NCBI RefSeq assembly: GCF_030247185.1
Contig: NC_080570.1
Span: 992,001 to 1,056,000 of the forward strand
DNA from: Malaya genurostris
Lineage: Eukaryota; Arthropoda; Insecta; Diptera; Culicidae
Reading direction: 5' to 3'
DNA length: 64,000 bases
Below the pieces are notes generated by a model. The model was not told where the DNA came from. It saw nothing but the letters and a program-made list of their open reading frames with translations, and did not search any database. The position numbers and the translations under genes were made by a program. This document shows positions 54,267 to 64,000 of the stretch, piece after piece (position 1 is the first letter of the stretch; each line of letters opens with the position of its first letter).

Positions 54267-55966
54267 GTGCGCTGAACGGCTCAATATGGCTTCAAGAGCA
54301 CGGTATGTTCCTATGCTTCATGCAAAATGACAAAAAAAAACGAACATTATGCTTTACATCGTTAACAAGATAAAAAAACTACCTACACGAAAATTGAACA
54401 CCTTAACTCCTTTAGAAACCTCCCATGGCGGAGCAGTGAACAATTAAAATAATTTGAGTGCCTGCAACTGAATCGAAAGTACACTAACTAGTCACGCGTT
54501 TTTTGTTCGGATAGTAATTTTGTTGAATCGTCCTTCTAAGACGTTGAGTTTGTTTGTATTGTCATAAAAACGGCAATCCGCATTTTTTAATCGCATTTTA
54601 ATGACAGTTAATTATTCATACATGCACTGAATTTTACAATAGATGTTAATGATGCACTCAACAGAACAACGAACAATTTTGGTACAAATGGCGGGAGCCA
54701 GCAACACATTGAACGAAAACAAAATGGTTTACTACATAATTGTGCACACAAAAACCACAGCCACATACACACAGAAAATGTAAACAGTATAGATGAAAAA
54801 TTGAAGAAAACTCACGTGCCTAACGTGTTCAACATGCTGAGTTCAGCAAAAATCCGAACGATGGTCAACTGGTTTTTACTGTACAGTTTCGTAGAATCGT
54901 GTATTTATCATAAGCTAAGACAGAAAGTAAATAGCACACACACAGTGCTCAACAACAATGGACAAGCAGTAACATGATCGTTGCCTCCCAAAATAATATG
55001 TGTTCAGTAAATTTTAGATACAAAAATATGTTGACATTTATTTCCGTAATATTCCGCATGGATAGTACGTATTTATTATTTTTCGTATGTCAGAGTAGCA
55101 GTTAGGAATACGAATGATATGAAAAGTCAAATTTTCATATGTTTAATTAAATTTTATAAATTCCTGTCTCGAGATTGACGCGATAATTGTTATGAAATAA
55201 CAAAACGATTGAGAAATTGAGCTTACTGATGTTCGAGTACTTACATCGGCTTAGCGCTCTTCCACAGTATGTATAGGGAAAATTTAGTATAAAGCCTTAT
55301 TTAATAATACGATAGCAAGATAATACGATGCAACGACTGAGGAAGCCTTCATATCTGGTAAACTATGTTGTAACAAATGGACGATTACTGCTTCCTTCAA
55401 GCTTACACATCTGATCACAGCATCTACTTGCAAAGCTGAACCCTGAGTTTGCATTTAAAACACATTAAAGTAAATGAATCAGTATAAACACTTAGATCTG
55501 AGATATAAATAGGTTCGTCGCCTTCAAATTAATCTTACAAACAAGTACGTTGTGTCTTTCGTTGTTATTTTTTCACTTGCAAAAATTTCTAAAAACATCG
55601 TTAGGGAATGATGGAGTGAATCGTAAAAACTGACAAAAGTAAGAATGCAAATTACGCCACCCCGATATGTGGAAAATCGTGCCAAATGGAAGTATTCGGA
55701 TTCCGTAGATTAAGACCATAATTTGTTTTTATGAATGACTGAGAGAGAAATGAATGTGTAATCGGATTCTACAGTGTTAGATCTTACAAAATATTGATAG
55801 TTTAAAAATATTAAAGAACATGTAATGTGATTATTTATAGAACATCTGTTTTAATCCTAGCCTTACTGTTGAGTCAACACCAAGAATTGATGACAATCAG
55901 TTATCGGCTGGACAAGTTTTACGAATAAACAAAATCAATTATAGGAAAACTAGTTTGTTGTTTGTT
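54267..55966. other. Intergenic gap between the convergent P450 genes
   Basis: It holds the 3' UTRs of both genes and nothing else recognisable. The minus-strand CYP306A1 stop TAA lies inside an AATAAA word, a possible poly(A) signal overlapping the stop. No clear AATAAA could be assigned to CYP18A1. Confidence 0.6.
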
Positions 55967-58562
55967 TTATTTGAGCAGATCTTCCTTAAAGTGTATCTCA
56001 TATGAAGGAGGGGTAAGAGTAATTCCGCAAACTCCCGTCAAATCCGAAGGTTTCTCTACTATGTCTAATTCGAAGTGCCAGAAAAGACGCGCCGTATAAA
56101 GAAACAGAATCATCCGGGCAAGTTCATCGCCTAAACACATGCGTTTTCCGGTTTGAAAGGGTATGAAGTAATTCGGCGCTTGAAACTGTCCAGAATCATC
56201 CAGAAAATGTTCTGGTTTGAAGTGGGTGGGATCGGACCATAACTGAGGGTTCATGTGGATCGCCCACAGCATCGGTATCACCATCGTTTGCTTGGGCAGC
56301 TTGTAACCAGCGATTGTTGTGTCCTGAAGCAACGAAAAAAAATATAGCAGAAAATTACTATTGCCTAGACCAATACATGTCCTATATTCGAAAAATCAAT
56401 GCATATATAGTACTATATCTAAAACTTACCAAAACAGTTCCATGTGGAATTCCAAGCGGAACTACAGTCCTTAATCGTTGAACTTCCGCTATACAGGCTC
56501 GTAAATATGGCAAAGCTTCAATATCGTTCAACGTGGGTTCACACTGAAGATGACTAGAAAGCTCTAGCCGCAATTTCCGTTGACAATCTTTATTCAGAGA
56601 GAGGAATAGTATCAACCACCGTAGAGTAGTGAACGTCGTGTCAACACCTGCCCCGAAAAGGTCTGCCAAAAGATGCCTTAACTGAACATCGCTACAAAAC
56701 GCTAGTTCTGGACGGTTCGTTGCTTTCCTACGTCGAGTTTCCTGCACAAAGTTCGACAAAATACAATCATTTGCGAGTTCATTGACCTCAATACCAATGC
56801 TTCCTAGCAGTATCCTACGTCGCTCTTCAATGATCGAGTCGTAAATTTTATGGGTTTTTGCTTTGCCGTTTAATAAAAATTCAATTATTCTTCTACTAGA
56901 GGGCAGATGTCTACAAACACACAAGAAGTCAAGCGGTCAGAATGGAAGCGAGAAGAAACATTAATCTTTGCTTTGATCTTCGATATACACATATATATAT
57001 ATATATACACTGAATCCTACCTTAAAAATGGTAAGAAATTAACCGCCATGGAAATTCCAATATGCTTGACGCCTTCTTCCTGAAGGTTCTGCAGATACAG
57101 CCAGGTTTTATCGTTTCGCTCGTACGTCAGTCCGAACACGAGGTCATTCATTAAATTTCCTAGAATATGGTGTATAAACGGTGCAGGATCAAAGACAAAC
57201 ACTTTCCTTGATTCGTTTCTCAAATCCTGCGAACGAAGGTCGCACCAAAAGCAAAAGGCAATTTAAGATTAAAAATATTCTTGGAAGTAGAAGAACGGAA
57301 TTTGACAAAAAAAAGTAGGGCTGCAGCTACCAGAAGGAGGGTACGATCGAAAAATTCCATACCTGTAAGAGTTCATTCACACCGGCTACAATACGAGCCT
57401 CGAGCGTTGCACGCGGCGAACCGAATTTAGTCATGCCCATCTTGCGTAGCCATTCGCTCGAAAGACGCCGTTGATCGCGCCACAGATTACCTTCTGCGCA
57501 GATGATTCCTGGAAATGTATGTTTTGTGCTGTTTTAAGTTAGGCTGCATTTTTGGCTACGAAACTCAACCGACTTCCAAAATTGATCGTTCTCGAGAGAA
57601 TGAAAAAGAAACACGAATAAAGCGCCTAAATTGCACCGGAAATAGCACGCATACTGGAAGGATTGTGTTAAAAGATAGATTCATTTTCTTTAGTTTTAAC
57701 ATACAATCTATCGGTTAATCGATTCAGTCTACTCTAAAATTACGATATTCTTCAATATTGAATGAAATCTGAAATGTTACTAAAATGAAAAAAAATTGCA
57801 AATTGCTCACTGATGCGTCATAAATCAGAACTACCCACAAAAACTACTATTCCCTCCGCCTGACCATGATCAAGAATCAAGCATCGAGAATTCAGGTTGA
57901 AAGCGGAATCTTGGCATTCTTTTATTGGGTAGGTCGTAATTTCAGTTTCATTCAGCATCATTTTCACTTTCGTGAATGCGAACGATCAGCAGCGCTGATG
58001 TTCGCTGATCGTCAGGGTCTCCGGCGCATTTCGGCGAGAATGTTTATCTCACCACAGGGACCACAAACCGACATTAGTGTAAATCATTAGTTCGTGGTAC
58101 GGCAAAAAAAACCGAACTCTTGTAGCCGCCAGAAGATGATTCAGAAAATAAAAAAATGTACAATGTCTGCAGATCCAACTAATGGCATCAGTGTTGGAAT
58201 TCTTAGATCGTGAGTAACTCACCGTGCCCTCCCATGATTCCGTGGGTAATATAAAGTGGAGCTCGACCGGTGAACTCGTCGCGCTTGAGAATATCCCGAA
58301 GTAGATCTGGATCAGTTATCACGACGGCATCTATTTGACCCATCCGAAGGCTGTAGATGGGTCCATACTGTTTAGCTAATTTTGTAAGGGTTGCGTATGG
58401 TTTTTTCGGGTCAATAAAAGGTAGATATCCAACTATCGGTAAGCCCAGTGGGCCTGGGGGTTTTCCTCGGCGGTCAAGAATTGTCCACACTACATAGGTT
58501 AGCAGGGCGATTGAGAAAAGCAGCAGATACATCTGTAAAAGAAGTTGTAAAACCATATTCAA
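55967..58562 (-). CDS. CYP306A1: Cytochrome P450 306A1 (phantom), ecdysteroid 25-hydroxylase
   Basis: Five exons on the minus strand join in phase: 58562-58223, 57508-57363, 57226-57021, 56910-56430, 56323-55967, giving 509 residues (507 if the second Met is used). There is an N-terminal membrane anchor (about 5-27) and the KPPGPLGLP hinge (34-42). The B-C region RDEFTGRAPLYITHGIMGG is characteristic of CYP306A1. I-helix AGVDTT is at 318-323, ExxR is E373-VQ-R376, and FQTGKRMCLG is at 447-456 with haem ligand C454. No lesions were seen. The enzyme is a Halloween-pathway hydroxylase that acts at C-25 of the ecdysteroid precursor in the ER of the prothoracic gland and ovary. A CAG acceptor about 18 nt upstream of the ATG (near 58580) suggests an upstream non-coding exon. 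The neighbour CYP18A1 degrades the end product. Confidence 0.95.
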
Positions 58563-60159
58563 TAAACTTTAATAAGATCTGCAAAAATCTTGCCCGATTC
58601 TACAGAAGCTAGACTCTATATGTTAGTTAAATCTAAACAAGCGTCAGCGTAGGCAGATAATATAAATAGATACACCAAAGCAAGACGTAATGTATGATTG
58701 ATTCGACAAAATCACCCTTTCGACAAAATAACCTATTCGGTGAAATGATATTGATCCGCTATCAATCTCTTTCGCAATTAAGAGATTTTGTCTAGAAACT
58801 ATAACACGAAAAAAATACGGATTCACATTAGTTGCTGCTTTACCTTCACCACACTCTCAAAAAAGATTTTCCAAATCGATGTGGGATATGCTTTTATTAA
58901 CGAACGAGTGTGAGGTAAAAGACAGTACTACGACAAGCATCTGAAATTGGCTGATTTTTTTGATTAACTTGCTGATCACTTATTGCAAGTTGACTGCTTC
59001 AAAATAAATTGTTCATTCTTTTCTACATAACATCGGAAATATAATCAGCAATTTATGGGTAAATTCTCAGTTGTGTAGGATAACTATAAATAACTCATGG
59101 ATAGGAATTTCTTCCAAATTGTGGGAATCTGCAAACATCAAGAAAGACAATCATTTCGCATGCTTGCCTCTCTCGAACTCTGACGACGGTTTTGATGGAG
59201 TCACAGTTAAATTGTACCAGTAAAGAGAAAAAAACATGGTCAAAACTCAATCTTTTCTTTTTTATGCTTAGGTGGAAATTGAACTGCTGTTTTATACAAC
59301 TATTCGCTAACAGGATTAGCAGCATCTGCCAAGGACAGTCGCACCAAGTTTTGGGACCTCTGTGATCCTGGCACAATAAACTCTCATCAGAAAAAAACGC
59401 GCTCAAATCTATTCAATTTCGATTGTGGCTTACTAGCTAAAGCAGCACTGAAGCATCCAAAAAACTATTTCCGAAATTTTCTTCCTTTGTGTCGTTAGTG
59501 TCAGTTTTTATTGTATGTATTTGCACCGTTACAAAACTGAAAGCGAAGAAGTGAAAGCTTGCATAATGAACACGATCAATATACTAAGAAGATATACTAC
59601 TCTATGCTTTTAATCGCCAACCAGGAATTCTGACACCCACATTTTAATCTCAAAATATCAACATTCCGCAACTACTATTGTTGTTGGTTCAATCCTTTTT
59701 TTTTTATTCTAGTAGAATCACTTATATTTAGGCATCGTCGTATGAAAGTAGGTCATTTAATCGAAAGCCGTTTTATTAAATGGTCAATTTTTTGGAAAAT
59801 AATCTAACGAATTTTTGATTTTTGAAAAGTGTAGTATTCAGCGTTTTTTTCCCCATACTGGAGCAATGATTTTCATAATTTCTTAATTATGGCATCGGTA
59901 ATGGATTTTTAACCGTGTATCATTTTTATTACTGTGAGTAATTTTATATGCTCATTTACTAGCTAGTTTCTTCACAAGTTGGAATATATTGAGTATTTTC
60001 GCAGAGTTAGTTGAAAATGCTTCAATATTGTCTTTATATCAAGCCTACAAATAATGCTTCCAATTACTGTTAACACTAAATCTCGACGTTTCATGCAATT
60101 CTAAGACGTTTGACATCAAAAATTTTCAATTTCGGAAATCTCATGTACTCCCCCCTATA
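58563..60159. other. Upstream region of CYP306A1
   Basis: No coding segment was recognised. The splice acceptor-like TTTTTGCAG (minus strand, about 58580) implies that the 5' UTR is spliced and that the promoter lies farther upstream, possibly in the GC-richer block at 61.6-62.1 kb. Confidence 0.5.
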
Positions 60160-60325
60160 GTAATTTTTCAAGATCGACACACACACACACACTGCTAGGA
60201 ATATGCTAACATAATCTGCATCAGCATAGTCTAACATGTTTCCAAAGTGCGCTCGCGTTCTTCCATGTCAGGACTCGAACATACGACAACTGGCTTGCGA
60301 GACATTATACACTAACCAGCCAACC
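60160..60325 (-). mobile_element. tRNA-derived SINE-like element
   Basis: On the minus strand, TGGTTAGTGTATAATG (A-box-like, 60303-60318) is followed at tRNA-like distance by ATGTTCGAGTCCTG (B-box-like, 60269-60282). A non-tRNA body and a (TG)n tract near 60180-60192 follow. The head is not a functional tRNA because no clean acceptor stem forms. No target duplication was identified. Confidence 0.55.
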
Positions 60326-60674
60326 CAGCCAACTTCATCATTCTCATATATTGAAAACCAGTAGTTAGAGAGTTCTTTGGCATTTCTGATTGATGTGTGC
60401 ATTGGTAAGATGAAAATTTGTACATTCGCTTAGAATTTCCAGCGTTTCCATATCAGCAGTATTGCATATTCGAAGAAATATTTTACTGCGATATTGCTTC
60501 ATAGAGCCGAAACGAAAATATCGTATCAGATTTCATCGCAATTCGTTGATTCACAACATCATTTGATGACTCTACTGATGCGATGACTACTGGCTCAAAA
60601 ACTGACTTCGAAACCGACTTTTAGTGTACAGGACAAAATAACTTCATGACGCTAGAAAATACATTTATGTTGTA

Positions 60675-61100
60675 TGGGCCGTATGAATAAAACGTAGCAA
60701 GCTTGAATTTCGGTAGTAAATGCTACATGTGAATTACGTTTCTGTCAAAAGCAGAGACTTTCTACACAACAACTTTCGGACATGTAGTGTTTACTACAAT
60801 TTTGCGGTAGGTAGCTGTAGAGGTTGCTATTCGTATGTATGCTGATAAAATGAAGTAGAAATATCAAACAAAGTGGCATTTTTGCAGCATACATACGTTT
60901 CTTACTTTGTGCATGCTTATTCCAGCTTTTCGGCTCCGTGTCCATACGGCATGCAATAAATGCTCAAATTCGAAAGTAGCATTAACTACATGTTCGAGCT
61001 TGTTTTTTTTTATTCATGCCAAACCGCGTAATACTCTGTGGACTTTGTTTTTGAGAATATACTACAAACAACAGACTTTACATTTTATTCATACGGCCCA
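60675..61100. mobile_element. MITE with GGGCCGTATGAATAAAA termini
   Basis: The 426-bp non-coding element starts TGGGCCGTATGAATAAAA and ends with its exact reverse complement. A second, internal inverted pair (CGTATGTATGCTG near 60833 and CAGCATACATACG near 60886) lies in the middle. The target duplication is ambiguous (possibly AT). Confidence 0.75.
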
Positions 61101-61125
61101 TTGTTTCGTCCGAGCATTGAGTGTA

Positions 61126-61221
61126 TTTTTGCTTAGCGATTTATGTTGAACTGCTAAGTTGCGCTAACAGTTCAGTATAAACTACTAACACAGTGATGAG
61201 CCGCAGACGAAACGTAAAACA
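61126..61221 (+). repeat. Decayed hammerhead-ribozyme element relic
   Basis: GCTTAGCGATTTATGTTGAAC, a complementary CAGTTCAGTATAA arm, then GTGATGAG-CCGCAGA-CGAAACGTAAAAC. Stem I, stem II and the GAAACGTAAA strand are recognisable. The first core base is C-to-G and the cleavage segment TTTACGTC has become ATTTTT, so it should be dead. Confidence 0.65.
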
Positions 61222-64000
61222 AAAAAATTCATTGCTGTTGCTTGCGAATTATAATCCAATATCTATATCAATCTATTTCGGAAATGTCTGGTTTATAATA
61301 TACTCACGCTTGCGTTTACACAGAACTAAATCTTAAGCAACACTGAACGTTCACTTTAATCGATGACCATCAACCGTTCGACCGAGCTCAACACCAAAAC
61401 TGATCAATATTAACTAACAATCTAATTACACTTTTAAATACCATCACTTTATATCAGATCAATCGCAAGAGAACAGAACACTATTTTGTTGTTTTAGAAC
61501 CGAGCGTTTGACAGAAACAGAAACGGGCTATTTTCGAAATTCGAAGATCGCACTATTTCTTTCTCCTTCCTTCAAAATTCTTATTAGAATCCGATACAAA
61601 CACCTCCCTCTTTGTCGTTTGATTCTCGTGGATTCTCGATCGCGTTGGTTCCCCATCCGTTCAAATCCGTCAGACTAAACAAGACCTAATCTTTTGCGCT
61701 AAACTGAAAAGTTGGGTTGTTTGCGTAAACTCGAGACAAAAAGGCGGAAAAGCATTAGCCGCCGTATGCTCAGGTCGAGTTGATATTCATTGCTCGGAGG
61801 TTGCAGCTTAATTTTGTGAGCAGCAGCACTGGTCTGATCTGCCAGGTTCAATGAACCTAGCTGACTTGGCTGCGAGCTCTGACTGCAATGCATTGCTGCT
61901 GCACAGCGACGTTCAGCTGTTTGACATGGGGCACGGGAGGACACCAATTCGGAGGGGAGCCACAACACAACCTCAATTCGCGTATACGGGAAATAAAACT
62001 TGTCTCCTGCGGTCGGTCGGTCGCCCACTGATCATCTCAAGCCTTTTCATTGTCGGGAATATGATCCTCTTCGGAAATGTATACTGAAATCATGCGTGTT
62101 ATCTCAATAAAAGTTCGACTGTAACAAATTTGATAACTACTATTGACGGTATTTTCCAACATTTCAGGATAGTTCAGAAGCAAAATTACTAATACCTACA
62201 AGTTAGTTGCCAACAGAAAATTCTGTATTCATATGAATAGTACATTAACCCGCGCTCTTTGTGGAGCATGGGTTAATCTGCAGTTCAATCCGTTGCAATC
62301 GGATCTGCGCGAAAACAAAATCGAAGAAACCTGTTGCAGGACTTGGATTTAATCAGATTGCAGTGTGAAATGAATACTACGAATATAAGAATAAACTTCT
62401 CTTAAATCATACCACATTATTCATATAATACAATTCGAGAAATACATGCGAGCTAATGATGAATTGCATAGAAATTTAACTGATTGCATTTCAACTGCTA
62501 TCGAATTTATTGAACTACTAAAAATTCGTTTTCCTACACAACACACATAATTTTGTAAAATTAGGTTTGCAATACTAAAATCATGACTGAAACAGTAATC
62601 AAAACGAGAACAACCAGTCAGAGCTACATTTTATGTGTTCTTTGATATCCACCATCATCACAGGTTATGCTTCGAGTTATATCAATACAGCCAGGTAATG
62701 TTATCTGTTCAGCTGTCGGCTCAAGGATAGTGGCCGATTCGATTATCGCTGCATTTTGGCATACACACTTTTAGGGAGATTCACCCGACAAGAGGTTGTC
62801 CTCATCAGACGTTCAATCCATTGACCTTTTTCCTCTGATCTTTCAGGTCTGGTCTTATGGAAAAAAGGGGCAATGGCTCTTCTTTGAAAGAAACCAACGT
62901 TCCTAAGCGGACACCGAACTCTTGGCGAATTCATGTTCTTCGTCGATGATTTTTATTTTGGAGGCAATAAACTTCTTAGAAGGTACGATGATCATATTTC
63001 GTTCCGAATTAGGCTTACCACGTGCGGAAAAAGTGTTATAACGTTTGAGAGAAGAACTTGAATTTCTATTGAATATCAATGAAAAATTTCATTAGAAGAA
63101 AAAGATACTTAATTCAACACATTCGCATTGTTGGAAATGTTTGAATCTTTCAATGATAAACAATATATTTTATCGATTATCTAAGCAATTGAATTGTATT
63201 CGATCTCAACACGACAAGAATCAATTATGTTATACAAAGAATATTCCGTTAACATACACAATTAGTTCTCACTTACCACGCTAAATTCTTCTCTTTGATT
63301 CGCAAATGAAAGTTCCTTATTCCATCAGTCGACTACCAGTCTTCCGATACTCTGGAAACCAGGTTGCTTTTCCACGCCAACCAGTGATCGTTTTCTGGGT
63401 TATAGAAAACCAATGCTCCTCTCTTCCAACACACTCACACATGCCGGTTTTACTGTTTCCATGGCAGAGATAAAAAAAAAACAATAGTCACCACATCTCG
63501 CACATTTTATGTTTCCTTCAATCTCTGCAGACCTTCTTCCCGCATTTCATCCCATGTCGTAATGGCAACGAAATTGACCTCAAAAGTGTTATGTTTACCT
63601 CCGCTCATCCTACTCTTCTGAAAGTAACATGAAATAATGTCGACTCGTAAAGGGAGTGGATAAATGCGGGAACCCTAATAGCTGCACCGTCTCACTAATG
63701 GGTCTTGTGTCCCAGTTGGAAGATCCAGGAGATCACGACTTGATGGCATCAGTGACCCACTGAGCACAGTTGTAGCAGGGCCTGGGAGTGCGAAACAGAA
63801 AGAAGACTGTAGGCTCTCTGACTCGTTTCCCGTCACTTCCCGCTAAACCTGTCTGTTCAGAATCTGGTCGTCCGATTGGTCGAAACCCGAGTAAAATTAG
63901 AAGGCATTAAACTTATAGAAAATAGAAACAATCTTCGATGGTTTCGTTATGAAAAGTGTTCAAACAGTTGATAACCATTAAATTGTAGATTGTTTCTATA
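61222..64000. other. Gene-free DNA with a candidate promoter block
   Basis: The block 61600-62090 is GC-richer than its surroundings and holds a perfect EcR-type palindrome. It may include the CYP306A1 promoter or first exon. The rest is AT-rich with no recognised gene. A 13-bp inverted pair ATAGAAACAATCT (63922-63934 and 63987-63999) closes the window and may be a tiny MITE cut by the edge. Confidence 0.45.
61844..61858. promoter_or_regulatory. Perfect ecdysone-response-element palindrome
   Basis: AGGTTCAATGAACCT is a perfect inverted repeat with a one-base spacer. It fits the EcR/USP consensus RGKTCANTGAMCY at every position. It lies 3.28 kb upstream of the CYP306A1 start, in a GC-richer block. 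Its use in feedback control of the gene is inference. Confidence 0.5.

Overview
The window looks like nuclear DNA from a mosquito (Diptera: Culicidae, probably culicine; genus not resolved). The evidence is three spliced genes with GT-AG introns and insect-specific products, AT-rich intergenic DNA, and DD37E-type mariner elements of the kind described from mosquitoes.

Three protein genes are supported. (1) 17377-23075 (+): 13 exons of a TMEM132-family type I membrane protein. The first exon or exons (signal peptide) lie outside what I can identify. An in-frame 53-codon extension follows its TGA stop. (2) 49792-54266 (+): complete five-exon CYP18A1, the ecdysteroid 26-hydroxylase that inactivates the moulting hormone. 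(3) 55967-58562 (-): complete five-exon CYP306A1 (phantom), the 25-hydroxylase that helps make the hormone. The two P450 genes are convergent, tail to tail, 1.7 kb apart, so one gene for making and one for destroying ecdysteroid sit together. A perfect ecdysone-receptor-type palindrome lies about 3.3 kb upstream of CYP306A1.

Region by region: 1-8.9 kb, no gene; 8.9-10.1 kb, deleted mariner copy; 14.6-15.9 kb, nearly intact DD37E mariner with one nonsense codon and one frameshift; 17.4-23.2 kb, TMEM132; 23-31 kb, no recognisable gene, possibly partly the 3' UTR; 31.4 kb, small hAT-type MITE; 33.7-34.7 kb, hammerhead-ribozyme tandem array; 35.3-36.2 kb, MITE; 38.4-40.7 kb, two inverted copies of one repeat around a long (AAT)n and a minisatellite; 44.2 kb, mariner relic; 45.3-46.2 kb, long palindromic element; 49.5-58.6 kb, P450 pair; 60.2-61.2 kb, tRNA-like SINE, MITE and ribozyme relic.

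The most unusual item is 33745-34703. It is a non-coding insertion of identical 262-bp units, each holding a complete hammerhead self-cleaving ribozyme (core CTGATGA...GAAA, cleavage triplet GTC, 7-bp stem III). It is flanked by an 11-bp target-site duplication and has an inverted first unit. This is the architecture of a retrozyme (circular-RNA retrotransposon), and the inversion resembles LINE twin-priming. Three decayed relatives occur at 1.6, 46.3 and 61.1 kb.
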